Positions 47,256-55,799 of a DNA stretch of 64,000 nucleotides are shown piece after piece. Under the pieces are notes generated by a model that worked only from the letters and a program-made list of their open reading frames with translations, did not search any database and had not been told where the DNA came from. Within the stretch, counting starts at the first letter, position 1; each line of letters starts with the position of its first letter. This DNA is from Kushneria indalinina DSM 14324 (GTDB lineage: Bacteria > Pseudomonadota > Gammaproteobacteria > Pseudomonadales > Halomonadaceae): positions 20,190 to 84,189 of the forward strand of contig NZ_QRDJ01000010.1 in the NCBI RefSeq assembly GCF_003385845.1. The letters are read 5' to 3'. The translations under genes and the position numbers were made by a program.

Positions 47256-47307
47256 TATAATTGGCGCCATTTTTCGCAGACTCGCGCGGGCACTGGATCC
47301 GCGCGAG
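47256..47307 (+). promoter_or_regulatory. Candidate valS promoter and leader hairpin
   Basis: A consensus TATAAT (47256-47261) is followed by TGGCGCC and ATTTTT, with no clear -35. Downstream CTCGCGCGG (47281-47289) pairs with CCGCGCGAG (47299-47307), a nine-base-pair stem in the leader 30 bases before the ATG. A T-box is not expected in this phylum and no tRNA-like motif was recognised. Confidence 0.5.
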
Positions 47308-47336
47308 CACTTCACAGTTTCAAACCGAGCCGGTCC

Positions 47337-50180
47337 ATGGAAAAAACCTATCAGCCTGAGTCGATCGAACGCGCCTGGTATCAGCACTGGGAATCACAGG
47401 GACATTTTGCGCCCTCCGGTCAGGGCACGCCCTACGCCATCATGATCCCGCCGCCCAATGTGACCGGCAGTCTGCACATGGGCCATGCCTTTCAGGACAC
47501 GCTGATGGATACCCTGATCCGCTATCAGCGCATGAAGGGACACAACACGCTGTGGCAGATCGGCACCGACCACGCCGGTATCGCCACGCAGATGCTGGTC
47601 GAGCGCAAGCTGCAGCACGAGACCGGTCAGTCCCGCCACGATCTGGGCCGCGAGGCGTTCATCGACAAGGTCTGGGAGTGGAAAAACGAGTCCGGCGGTC
47701 ATATCACCCGCCAGCTTCGGCGCATGGGCACCAGCGTTGACTGGAGCCGCGAGCGCTTCACCATGGATGAGGGTTTCTCCAACGCCGTGCGCGAGGCCTT
47801 TGTCCGTCTGCATGACGAAGGGCTGATCTATCGCGGCAAGCGGCTGGTCAACTGGGACCCGACGCTGGGCACGGCGATCTCGGATCTGGAAGTGGAAAAC
47901 CGCGATCAGCAGGGCCAGTTCTGGCACTTCCGTTATCCGTTGGCCGATGGCGTCACCACAAGCGAAGGGCTGGATCACCTGGTGGTCGCCACCACCCGTC
48001 CGGAAACACTGCTGGGCGATACCTGCGTGGCGGTCAACCCGGCGGATGAGCGCTACGCCTCGCTGGTCGGCAAGTTTGTCACCCTGCCGCTGGTGGGCCG
48101 TCGTATTCCGGTGATTGCCGACGAGCACGCCGACATGGACAAGGGCTCGGGCTGTGTGAAGATCACCCCGGCGCACGATTTCAATGACTACGGTGTGGGT
48201 CGGCGTCATGACAGCGCGCTGATCAATGTCTTCACCCAAAGTGCCTGCATCCGGGACGCCGCCGAAGTCTTCAACATGGACGGCACCCCGCGTGATGACA
48301 TCGACACCGCCCTGCCCGCGGCGTATCAGGGCCTGAACCGCTTTGAGGCGCGCGAGAAGATCGTGGCCGACATGGACGCGCAGGGGCTTCTGGAGAAGGT
48401 CGAGACCATCACCAACACCCTGCCCTATGGCGACCGTTCCGGTGATGTGATCGAACCGCTGCTGACCGATCAGTGGTTTGTCGCGGTCGAAACGCTGGCC
48501 AAACCTGCCATTGAGGCGGTGGAAAACGGCGATATCCGCTTTGTGCCCAAAAGCTACGAGAACATGTACTTCTCGTGGATGCGTGATCTGCAGGACTGGT
48601 GCATCTCCCGCCAGCTCTGGTGGGGCCATCGCATCCCGGCGTGGTATGACGAAAACGGGAAGTTTTATGTGGCACGCAGCGAGAAAGAGGCGCGCGAGAA
48701 GTACGCGCTCTCCCCTGACACGATCCTGACCCAGGATGATGACGTGCTGGACACCTGGTTCAGCTCGGGGCTCTGGACCTTCGGCACGCTGGGCTGGCCC
48801 GAACAGACGCCGGAACTGGAGACCTTCCACCCGACCAGCACGCTGGTGACGGGCTTTGACATCATCTTCTTCTGGGTCGCTCGGATGATCATGATGACGC
48901 TCAAGTTCACCGGTCAGGTGCCCTTTAAAACGGTGTATGTGCACGGTCTGGTGCGCGACGGCCAGGGGCAGAAGATGTCCAAGTCCAAGGGCAACGTGCT
49001 CGATCCGATCGATCTGATCGACGGCATTGATCTGGACACCCTGCTGGAAAAGCGTACCGGCGCCATGATGCAGCCGCAAAAGGCAAAGGCGATTGCGAAG
49101 GCCACGCGGGCGGAGTTCCCCGAGGGCATCGAATCCAACGGTACTGACGCGCTGCGCTATACCTTCCTGTCGCTGGCCAGCACCGGTCGGGACGTCAAGT
49201 TCGACTCGGGTCGTCTGGAAGGCTATCGCAACTTCTGCAACAAGCTCTGGAACGCTGCACGTTACGTGCTGATGAATACCGAGGGCGAGGACTGCGGCCC
49301 TGACGGCGAAGTGGCGCTGTCGCTGGCCGACCGCTGGATCATATCAAAGCTTCAGCAGGTCGAGACCCAGGTCACCAAGGCGCTGGAGGAGTTCCGCTTC
49401 GACCATGCCTCCCAGGCGCTGTATGACTTTGTCTGGAACGAGTACTGCGACTGGTATCTGGAGCTTTCCAAGCCGGTACTGTGGGACAGCGAGGCCACGC
49501 TTGAAGCGCGTCGCGGTACACGTCGAACGCTGGTGCGCGTACTCGAGACCATTCTGCGTCTGGCCCACCCGATGATGCCGTTCATTACCGAAGAGATCTG
49601 GCAGAAGGTATCTGTGCTGGCCGGGGTGGATATCGAGCATCAGGGCAGCTCCATCATGGTCCAGCCCTGGCCGCAGGCGGACGAATCGCGCATCGATGAG
49701 GCTGCCATTGCCGATATCGAATGGGTCAAGGCGGTCATCATCGCCATTCGTAACATCCGCGCCGAGCTCAACATCGCCCCCGGCAAGCCGCTGGACGTTC
49801 TGCTGACCCACGGCGAAGAGGCCGACCGCCAGCGCCTTGAGGACAATGCGCTGTTTTTAAGCAAGCTGGCACGGCTGGAAAGCGTGCGGTTTGTCGCCTT
49901 CGAAGAGGTGCCAGCCTCCAGCGTCCAGCGTGTCGGCGCCATGGAGGTCCATGTCCCCATGGCCGGCCATATCGATCGCGACGCCGAACTGGCCCGCATC
50001 GATCGCGACATCGACAAGCAGGACAAGCTCATCGGTGGCGTCGAGAAAAAGCTTGCCAATGAAAGCTTCATGAGCAAGGCGCCGGCCGCCGTGGTCGACA
50101 AGGAGCGAGGCAAGCTCGAACAGGCCCGCGCCACTCGTGAGACGCTCATGGCGCAGCGTCGCACCATCGAAACCCTGTAG
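47337..50180 (+). CDS. valS: Valyl-tRNA synthetase
   Basis: This class I synthetase charges tRNA-Val and edits misacylated threonine. The 947-residue protein has the HIGH-type motif [14 protein letters not shown], the editing domain ([11 protein letters not shown] and [12 protein letters not shown]) and the KMSKS motif at [14 protein letters not shown]. The anticodon-binding helical domain follows, and a C-terminal coiled coil (about 880-947, with [19 protein letters not shown]) closes it. The start at 47337 gives [11 protein letters not shown], as in orthologues. The upstream part of the reading frame contains a promoter, not protein. Confidence 0.97.
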   Translation: MEKTYQPESIERAWYQHWESQGHFAPSGQGTPYAIMIPPPNVTGSLHMGHAFQDTLMDTLIRYQRMKGHNTLWQIGTDHAGIATQMLVERKLQHETGQSRHDLGREAFIDKVWEWKNESGGHITRQLRRMGTSVDWSRERFTMDEGFSNAVREAFVRLHDEGLIYRGKRLVNWDPTLGTAISDLEVENRDQQGQFWHFRYPLADGVTTSEGLDHLVVATTRPETLLGDTCVAVNPADERYASLVGKFVTLPLVGRRIPVIADEHADMDKGSGCVKITPAHDFNDYGVGRRHDSALINVFTQSACIRDAAEVFNMDGTPRDDIDTALPAAYQGLNRFEAREKIVADMDAQGLLEKVETITNTLPYGDRSGDVIEPLLTDQWFVAVETLAKPAIEAVENGDIRFVPKSYENMYFSWMRDLQDWCISRQLWWGHRIPAWYDENGKFYVARSEKEAREKYALSPDTILTQDDDVLDTWFSSGLWTFGTLGWPEQTPELETFHPTSTLVTGFDIIFFWVARMIMMTLKFTGQVPFKTVYVHGLVRDGQGQKMSKSKGNVLDPIDLIDGIDLDTLLEKRTGAMMQPQKAKAIAKATRAEFPEGIESNGTDALRYTFLSLASTGRDVKFDSGRLEGYRNFCNKLWNAARYVLMNTEGEDCGPDGEVALSLADRWIISKLQQVETQVTKALEEFRFDHASQALYDFVWNEYCDWYLELSKPVLWDSEATLEARRGTRRTLVRVLETILRLAHPMMPFITEEIWQKVSVLAGVDIEHQGSSIMVQPWPQADESRIDEAAIADIEWVKAVIIAIRNIRAELNIAPGKPLDVLLTHGEEADRQRLEDNALFLSKLARLESVRFVAFEEVPASSVQRVGAMEVHVPMAGHIDRDAELARIDRDIDKQDKLIGGVEKKLANESFMSKAPAAVVDKERGKLEQARATRETLMAQRRTIETL

Positions 50181-50206
50181 CCCTTCCCCCTCAGACGTTG
50201 TTTTCT

Positions 50207-50235
50207 ACAGCAGGCCTTCGGGCCTGCTGTTTTTG
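50207..50235 (+). terminator. Terminator after valS
   Basis: A 10-base-pair perfect stem (ACAGCAGGCC with GGCCTGCTGT) has a stable TTCG tetraloop and is followed by TTTT. Confidence 0.92.
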
Positions 50236-50303
50236 TGTCTATCTGTCGGACGCCCCGGACAATAGCTTCTCTTTTGTAAGGCGATTGAGAGGCGCGGCTT
50301 TTT

Positions 50304-50320
50304 ATTAATGGAACATTAAA
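50304..50320 (+). promoter_or_regulatory. PmrA-box-like direct repeat upstream of the lpxT pair
   Basis: ATTAAT and ATTAAA are separated by exactly five bases, resembling the PmrA (BasR) operator pattern of two TTAA half-sites 5 bases apart. It sits 40-56 bases upstream of the first lpxT-like gene in a strikingly AT-rich stretch. AT-rich sequence can produce this by chance, so the call is weak. Confidence 0.28.
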
Positions 50321-50359
50321 TTACAATGAACACTGTTTTATAACCAGCCTGTGTTTGCC

Positions 50360-51091
50360 ATGAACCTACGCCGAATCCTCTTCTACAACCTGCTGGGTGT
50401 GACGCTGGTCACTACCTGGTGGCTGCCCCAGTTTCTGGTCTGGTCCTCCGTGGATGACGCCATTTTCTGGTTCTTCAATCAGTTCATTACGGCTGATCAC
50501 CCCACATGGACCAGCATCCTTGCCGGCCTCAATACACGCGCCTTCGACAAGGCGATGTTCGTATTGCTGGTGGTCATGCTTTATGCCGCGATGAAGCGGG
50601 ACCCACAGGGCAGCTGGCTCAAGTGGGGCGTCATCGGGTTCGTGATGACCGCCACGGCCCTGGTCCTTCAGGACATCATCCACAACCTCATGACCTACAA
50701 GCACGCCAGCCCGACCGGAATGCTGGACAACGTCAACCTGCTCACCAATCTGACCAGTCTGCCGGCCAAGGACACTGCCTCCAGCAGTTTCCCCAGCGAC
50801 CATGGACTGATGGCCATGATCTTTGCCGCCTTCATGTGGCACTTCGCCGATCGTCTGATCGCCTGGCTGGCCACGGCGCTGGTCGTCCTGGTCTGCGCGC
50901 CGCGCATCATGGTAGGCGCCCACTGGGTCAGCGACGTTTATGTTGGTGCCCTCTCCATCGCCCTGATTGCCCTGCCCTGGGTGCTGTGTACACCGCTGGC
51001 CTCGGCTGCCGTTAATAACCTGATACAGCTTTTCAAACGCCTGAGCGCCGCTCTTTCCCACCGACATACACATACGCGAGGCGATTCATGA
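50360..51091 (+). CDS. LpxT-like lipid A 1-diphosphate synthase, first copy
   Basis: LpxT of E. coli adds a second phosphate to the 1-position of lipid A using undecaprenyl diphosphate. This 243-residue PAP2-family membrane protein aligns well with it. NLRRILFYNLLGVTLVTTWW begins the first helix and WFFNQFIT and NTRAFDKAM follow. KHASPTG and SLPAKD lead into SFPSDHGLMAMIFAAFMW, the catalytic motif. RIMVGAHWVSDVYVG and ALPWVLCTPL are near the end. The motif has SDH where E. coli has GDH. The ATG at 50360 is preferred over a GTG at 50351, but the ribosome site is weak. It is followed by a paralogue 31 bases downstream. Confidence 0.85.
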   Translation: MNLRRILFYNLLGVTLVTTWWLPQFLVWSSVDDAIFWFFNQFITADHPTWTSILAGLNTRAFDKAMFVLLVVMLYAAMKRDPQGSWLKWGVIGFVMTATALVLQDIIHNLMTYKHASPTGMLDNVNLLTNLTSLPAKDTASSSFPSDHGLMAMIFAAFMWHFADRLIAWLATALVVLVCAPRIMVGAHWVSDVYVGALSIALIALPWVLCTPLASAAVNNLIQLFKRLSAALSHRHTHTRGDS

Positions 51092-51122
51092 TCTCCGTGG
51101 CCTGCTTCAGGAAAACGATGTC

Positions 51123-51830
51123 ATGCATCTAAAAAGGATTATCTACTGCAACCTGGCGGGGCTTGCCCTGTTCGCAAGCTGGCTGTGGTTTTCGGTCTGG
51201 TCACTGATCGACGACCGGCTCTTCTGGTTTTTCAACCAGTTCATTACCAGTGAGCATCCGGTCTGGACCCATTTTCTGGCCGTGGTCAACACCCGTTATT
51301 TCGATGCAGCGTCCTTTTTTGTGCTGCTGGCCATCTTTGCCTGGGCCATCTCGCTTGACCCTCGCGCCGGGCGTTTCTGGCGCTGGCTGGGCGTGGGCCT
51401 GACCATGCTGGTAGTGGCGGGGCTGCTGGCCGTGGCGACCAACAAGATGACCTATGGCCATCCAAGCCCGACGCTGACCTTTGACAACGTCGACTTCCTG
51501 ACCGATGTCGTGTCCTTTGATACCAAGGATTCCGACAAGAACAGCTTTCCCGGCGATCACGGCCTGATGCTGATGGTCTTTACAGCCTTCATCCTGCGCT
51601 TTGGCGATCGCCGTCCGGCGATTGTGAGCGCCATCATGATCGCGGTGCTCAGTGCCCCGCGCGTCATGGCCGGTGCGCACTGGCTGCAGGATGTCTATAT
51701 GGGGTCTCTGTCCATCGCGCTGGTGGTCCTGCCCTGGGTGCTCTGTACGCCGATCGCGCCGCGCTGCGTCGACGCCATGGAGCGTATGGCGCAGCGTCTG
51801 AATCTGCCCGGTGCCCGGCACGCACACTAG
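51123..51830 (+). CDS. LpxT-like lipid A 1-diphosphate synthase, second copy
   Basis: This 235-residue protein is a paralogue of the preceding gene and also matches E. coli LpxT. It has HLKRIIYCNLAGLALFASW, FWFFNQFITSEHP, SPTLTFDNVDFLTD, the catalytic SFPGDHGLMLMVFTAF (identical to E. coli in the GDH core), APRVMAGAHWLQDVYMGS and LPWVLCTPI. It is closer to E. coli LpxT than the first copy in the SPTLTF and GDH motifs. An AGGAAAA site precedes the ATG. Both are about six-helix inner-membrane proteins with catalytic histidines facing the periplasm. They probably form an operon. Confidence 0.88.
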   Translation: MHLKRIIYCNLAGLALFASWLWFSVWSLIDDRLFWFFNQFITSEHPVWTHFLAVVNTRYFDAASFFVLLAIFAWAISLDPRAGRFWRWLGVGLTMLVVAGLLAVATNKMTYGHPSPTLTFDNVDFLTDVVSFDTKDSDKNSFPGDHGLMLMVFTAFILRFGDRRPAIVSAIMIAVLSAPRVMAGAHWLQDVYMGSLSIALVVLPWVLCTPIAPRCVDAMERMAQRLNLPGARHAH

Positions 51831-51857
51831 GCACCAGGAGGGTCACGCCGAAACGCA

Positions 51858-51887
51858 ACAGGGGGCACCCAAACGGGTGACCCCTGT
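51858..51887. terminator. Imperfect hairpin between lpxT-2 and gloA
   Basis: CAGGGGGCACCC pairs with GGGTGACCCCTG with a small bulge and an AAAC loop, between convergent genes. No T-run follows, so confidence is low. Confidence 0.4.
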
Positions 51888-51909
51888 CATGTCCGGAGTC
51901 AGACAATAC

Positions 51910-52353
51910 CTACCAGCTGCCGGTATTTTCCATCGATGCCCAGGGCTCCTGCTCCGATTTCGGATCACCCTTTTGCAGCAGCTCGATGGAGATACCGTCA
52001 GGCGACTTGACGAACGCCATGTGCCCATCGCGCGGCGGGCGGTTGATGGTCACGCCGTTGTCCATCAGGTGCTGGCAGGTGGCATAGATGTCATCGACAC
52101 GGTAGGCCAGGTGACCGAAGTTGCGGGCACCAGTGGTCAGCTCCTCCGGATCCCAGTTCCAGGTCAGCTCCAGCTCGGGCGCCTGCTGCTCGCTGGAGGA
52201 CGCCTCATCATCATTGGCCGCCAGAAAGATCAGGGTGAAGCGCCCCTTTTCGCTCTCCTTGCGGCGCACTTCCTTCATGCCCAGCAGGTCGCAATAAAAC
52301 GTCAGGGACTGATCGATATCGGTGATACGCACCATGGTATGTAGATATTGCAC
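51910..52353 (-). CDS. gloA: Lactoylglutathione lyase (glyoxalase I)
   Basis: Glyoxalase I turns the methylglyoxal-glutathione adduct into S-lactoylglutathione. The 147-residue VOC-fold protein has the four metal ligands His5, Glu62, His81 and Glu124 (in LHTM, LELTWNW, GHLAYRV and ISIELL). It has an extra Glu/Ser-rich loop (about 49-60) compared with E. coli GloA, and a short C-terminal extension. The start is GTG at 52353, with CGGGAG six bases upstream. The minus-strand gene stands alone. Confidence 0.92.
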   Translation of the reverse strand: MQYLHTMVRITDIDQSLTFYCDLLGMKEVRRKESEKGRFTLIFLAANDDEASSSEQQAPELELTWNWDPEELTTGARNFGHLAYRVDDIYATCQHLMDNGVTINRPPRDGHMAFVKSPDGISIELLQKGDPKSEQEPWASMENTGSW

Positions 52354-52509
52354 GTGAAACTCCCGTTGGAGGTGGATCGTGACCTGCAGCGGTACAGGGC
52401 ACTATTGTCCGGCGCCGCCGCAGCATCTGGTACATGTCTTCAAACGATGGCACTGTAATGCCGGCTCTCAAGGGCTTTTTCAAGTCGGGACCGGCATACG
52501 GGGAACATC

Positions 52510-52911
52510 ATGTCATTTTTCAACAATGAGCATCTGGGCAAGCTGCTCCTTCGCATCGCACTGGGCGTCACGCTGTTGCTACACGGCATTGCCAAGATTG
52601 GCGCACCGGGCGTGGTGGACCACATTGGCGGGCGCCTTGAGCACTGGAGCCTGCCCGCACCGCTGGCCTTTGGTGTCTTTATCGGTGAACTGATCGCCCC
52701 GCTGATGATTCTGGCCGGCTGGCGCTGTCGTATCGGTGGCGCCCTGGCCGCTGTCAACATGCTGTTTGCCATCGTGCTGATGCGCCTGGGCGCAGTCTGG
52801 TCACTGAGCGAGACCGGCGGCTGGCACATCGAAACCGAAGTGCTGATGCTGGGCGCGGCGCTGGCCCTGCTGTTCTGCGGCAGCGGGCGCATGGCCATTC
52901 GCCCCGACTAG
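52510..52911 (+). CDS. DoxX family membrane protein
   Basis: The 133-residue protein has four membrane helices: GKLLLRIALGVTLLLHGIAKI, PLAFGVFIGELIAPLMILAGW, GGALAAVNMLFAIVLM and EVLMLGAALALLFCG. The LRIALGVTLLLHGIAK stretch and the GELIAPL segment are DoxX signatures. Family members associate with redox or thiol-related membrane enzymes, but none is assigned a single function. GGGG lies six bases before the ATG. It is divergent from gloA and convergent with the UDG-family gene. Confidence 0.87.
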   Translation: MSFFNNEHLGKLLLRIALGVTLLLHGIAKIGAPGVVDHIGGRLEHWSLPAPLAFGVFIGELIAPLMILAGWRCRIGGALAAVNMLFAIVLMRLGAVWSLSETGGWHIETEVLMLGAALALLFCGSGRMAIRPD

Positions 52912-52927
52912 CCACAAGTGTTGATCA

Positions 52928-53620
52928 TCAAAGCGTCAGATTGTCAGGCCTGACGTCCAGCTGCTCCAGACGCTGCGCCAACAGGCCCGGGAAACGGCTG
53001 TACCAGGTCTGATTCAGCGGCGATGGGTGAGGCAGCGGATAGAGCGTGAAGGTCTGCGTCTGTCCCTGGTCATCTTCCAGCGTGATATCAATGCTGCTTT
53101 CAAAACGGTCATCGCGTTTCCAGAACGCCTCAAGGCGATCGCGCTCGGCCTTCGGTTGATCGATGCCGAACCACAAAAAGGCTTCACGCCCCAGCGTGAT
53201 CAGAGAACGCCCTTCCCAGCGCGATATCAGCAGCTCGTTCATCAGGGCATGGAAGTGACGCTTGATCTTCATCGACCACGCCTTGTTCCCCACCGGCTTG
53301 TAGGGCACTGTGTTGATCCAGAAAAAATGCTCGCCCACGGCACGTGATGCCTCGAAATCCGGCATCTTCTCGCCGTAGAGATGTTCGTGCAGCGCCTTTC
53401 TGACCAGCTGGCCGCCGGCACCGATAAAGGGTTCGCCGTAACGCACCTCATCGCGGCCGGGATCGCGGCCGAAAAAGCCGATGCGCAGGTTACGCTGACC
53501 CAGCCCGATGATAGGGTCCAGCGGATCACGCTCGAAGCGTTCATAAACCTCGACATCGATGCCGTCGGTCTCGGCGGCCAGTGCTCTGAACGCCTGCTGC
53601 TGACGCTGGGTCAGGGACAT
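52928..53620 (-). CDS. Uracil-DNA glycosylase superfamily protein
   Basis: This 230-residue protein has the UDG fold pattern: IGFFGRDPGRDEVRYGEPFIGAGGQLVRKAL near the N-terminus and LYPLPHPSPLNQTWYSRFPGLL near the C-terminus. The latter is like the HPSPLS motif of uracil glycosylases. The usual active-site motif GxDPY/GEAPG reads GRDPG here. No Fe-S cysteines are visible, so it is not the classic family 4 enzyme. Uracil removal is plausible but the exact substrate is uncertain. The ATG has AAGGAG eight bases upstream. Confidence 0.83.
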   Translation of the reverse strand: MSLTQRQQQAFRALAAETDGIDVEVYERFERDPLDPIIGLGQRNLRIGFFGRDPGRDEVRYGEPFIGAGGQLVRKALHEHLYGEKMPDFEASRAVGEHFFWINTVPYKPVGNKAWSMKIKRHFHALMNELLISRWEGRSLITLGREAFLWFGIDQPKAERDRLEAFWKRDDRFESSIDITLEDDQGQTQTFTLYPLPHPSPLNQTWYSRFPGLLAQRLEQLDVRPDNLTL

Positions 53621-53749
53621 GTTGGCGACTCCTTGTTACTCTTTGATCTCCCGGCCCCTCTCTGGCCGTACCGATATCAGCTCTGGTACAAGCATAGCTG
53701 CCATGACCTGATGCGATATCCATCAAGAAACAGGAGTGACACAAAAACG

Positions 53750-54808
53750 ATGGATTCCCTGACACAGGCCTGTCTGGGTGGCGCGCTGGGCGGCGCCGTA
53801 CTGGGACGACGGCTGGGCCGCAAATCGATTGTGCTGGGTGCGGTGACCGCGACGCTGCCGGATCTGGACAGCTTCATCGATTTCGGCAGCGCCGTGGCCG
53901 AATACACCTATCACCGCAGCGTGTCGCACTCGGTGTTTGTCCTGTCAGCACTGGCCGGGCTTTTAACTCTTGTCTGTGCCCGCCTGCCGGCGACAAGAAC
54001 CATCCCCACCGCGTCATGGTTCTGGTTCTGGTGGCTGTGTCTGGTGACACACCCGATTCTGGACGCCTTTACCACCTACGGAACCCAGCTGCTCTGGCCC
54101 ATCGCCTCACCACCGGTGGCCTGGAAGACCATCTTCATCATCGATCCGCTCTACACCCTGCCCATGCTGATCGCCATTATCGTGGCGCTGATCAGGGGAG
54201 CACGGGGGCGGGCCGTCGTCATCGGGCTGGCCATTTCGACGGTATATCTGGGCTTTTCCGTTGCCGCCAAGGCCATGGTCATGGCCCAGGTTCAGCCGGA
54301 ACTGGTGCAGCGCGGGCTGGATGACCGCCCGGTCATGGTCCAGCCCATGCCCCTGAACACGCTGGTCTGGCGCGTGACCGTCATCGACGATGACCGCCAG
54401 CTTGAAGCCCTGGTCAGCCTGTTTGATGAGCGCCACACGCTTGCCTTTGATAGCTTCAGCCGCCCCATGGCTGCCCATGACATGCTTGTCGACAGCTGGG
54501 GAGGCCAGCGCCTGGGCTGGTTTTCAGCACCGTTCTGGCGCAGCGAGGAACGCGATGACACCCTGGTCGTGACCGATCTGCGTATGGGACAGCCCGGCGG
54601 CTATTCCTTTGCCTTTGTCATCGGTGAGCGCGATGATAGCGGCCAGTGGCAATCCGTCACATCGCGCTCGGCAGAGACAGCCCGGCCTGACACCAGCCTG
54701 CTGCCGGCACTGTTAAAACGTATTACGCAGCCGGAGGCACTATGCCCGTCGGATTTTGGTGATCGTGACCGGCTGCTGCCGGACGCCGAGTGCCGTCCCC
54801 GGGAATAG
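53750..54808 (+). CDS. YdjM/DUF457-type membrane-bound metal-dependent hydrolase
   Basis: This 352-residue protein starts with MDSLTQACLGGALGGAVLG, then ATLPDLDSFIDFG and YHRSVSHSVF, the motif set of the YdjM (LexA-regulated in E. coli) family of membrane-bound predicted metal-dependent hydrolases. About five helices (to about residue 180) with the His/Asp motifs TYHRSVSHS and THPILDAF are followed by a soluble C-terminal part of about 170 residues. The biochemical function is unknown. The start at 53750 has AGGAG 13 bases upstream, which is longer than ideal. No LexA box was recognised. Confidence 0.85.
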   Translation: MDSLTQACLGGALGGAVLGRRLGRKSIVLGAVTATLPDLDSFIDFGSAVAEYTYHRSVSHSVFVLSALAGLLTLVCARLPATRTIPTASWFWFWWLCLVTHPILDAFTTYGTQLLWPIASPPVAWKTIFIIDPLYTLPMLIAIIVALIRGARGRAVVIGLAISTVYLGFSVAAKAMVMAQVQPELVQRGLDDRPVMVQPMPLNTLVWRVTVIDDDRQLEALVSLFDERHTLAFDSFSRPMAAHDMLVDSWGGQRLGWFSAPFWRSEERDDTLVVTDLRMGQPGGYSFAFVIGERDDSGQWQSVTSRSAETARPDTSLLPALLKRITQPEALCPSDFGDRDRLLPDAECRPRE

Positions 54809-54875
54809 GGTTACCGGCCGGGAACGTCAATTCCGATGATTCATCATTCAGACCAGCCATGAGAGAGAAGCTTTA

Positions 54876-55793
54876 ATGATCGAGTTCCGGCACCTGCGCA
54901 CCCTGCTGGCGCTGCGCGATACCGGGTCACTGGTCGAAGCCGCCGAGCGCGTGCATTTGACCCAGTCGGCGCTGTCTCATCAGCTCAAGGATCTGGAAGA
55001 TCGACTGGGCTGTCCGCTGTTTTTGCGCAAGACACGGCCGGTGCAGTTCACGCGCGCCGGTCAGCGGCTGCTGGGACTGGCCGAACAGGTCCTGCCCCAG
55101 ATTCGCAACGCCGAGCGCGATATTGCACGCATGGCCGGCGGTGAACAGGGCCGCCTGCACATGGCCATCGAATGCCACAGCTGCTTTCAATGGCTCATGC
55201 CCACCATCGATTATTTTCGTGACCACTGGCCCGAGGTGGAAGTGGATATCCCGGCCGGCCAGCATTTTGATCCGCTGCCGGCGCTGGCGCGCGAACAGCT
55301 TGATCTGGTCATCACGGCCGACCCACAGCCCCTGCCGCGCATTCACTATGAGCCGCTTTTCCGCTACGAAAGCCTGCTGGCCGTGGCCCGACAGCACGCG
55401 CTGGCCGACAAGCGTTATGTAATGCCGGAGGATCTGGTAGACCAGATCCTGATCACCTATCCGGTGGAACATTCCAAACTGGATGTCTTTACCCGGTTTC
55501 TCGAGCCCGCCGGTATGCATCCGCGCGAAACCCGTACGGCCGAGCTGACCATGATGATGATGCAGCTGGTGGCCAGCGAGCGCGGGGTCTGCGCCCTGCC
55601 CAACTGGGCGCTGACCGAATATCTGGAAAGGGATTACGTGCGGGCCTGCTCGCTGGGCAGGGAAGGCGTATGGGGGACGCTCTACGCTGCTGTCCGACTC
55701 GATCAGATGAGCCAGGTGTGGATGAGCGATTTCCTGCGCACGGCGCGCGAGACCTCCTTTGCCGTGCTCAACGGCATTCGCCCGGCCGGCTGA
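54876..55793 (+). CDS. metR: MetR, LysR-family regulator of methionine genes
   Basis: MetR activates methionine synthesis genes (metE, metH, glyA and others in E. coli), with homocysteine as co-effector. The 305-residue protein has a winged-helix N-terminus (EFRHLRTLLALRDTGSLVEAAERVHLTQSALSHQLKDLE) and the effector domain with the MetR-specific IECHSCFQWLMP (residues about 99-110). YPVEHSKLDVFTRFLEPAGM and LGREGVWGTLYAAVR follow. No metE neighbour is present. A nearby promoter or operator could not be identified. Confidence 0.92.
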   Translation: MIEFRHLRTLLALRDTGSLVEAAERVHLTQSALSHQLKDLEDRLGCPLFLRKTRPVQFTRAGQRLLGLAEQVLPQIRNAERDIARMAGGEQGRLHMAIECHSCFQWLMPTIDYFRDHWPEVEVDIPAGQHFDPLPALAREQLDLVITADPQPLPRIHYEPLFRYESLLAVARQHALADKRYVMPEDLVDQILITYPVEHSKLDVFTRFLEPAGMHPRETRTAELTMMMMQLVASERGVCALPNWALTEYLERDYVRACSLGREGVWGTLYAAVRLDQMSQVWMSDFLRTARETSFAVLNGIRPAG

Positions 55794-55799
55794 GCGGGT

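Noticed and set aside
47394..49079. 561-residue open frame on the minus strand over valS
   Set aside because: Antisense of the ValRS coding region, His-rich and without recognisable domains; valS motifs on the plus strand are unambiguous.
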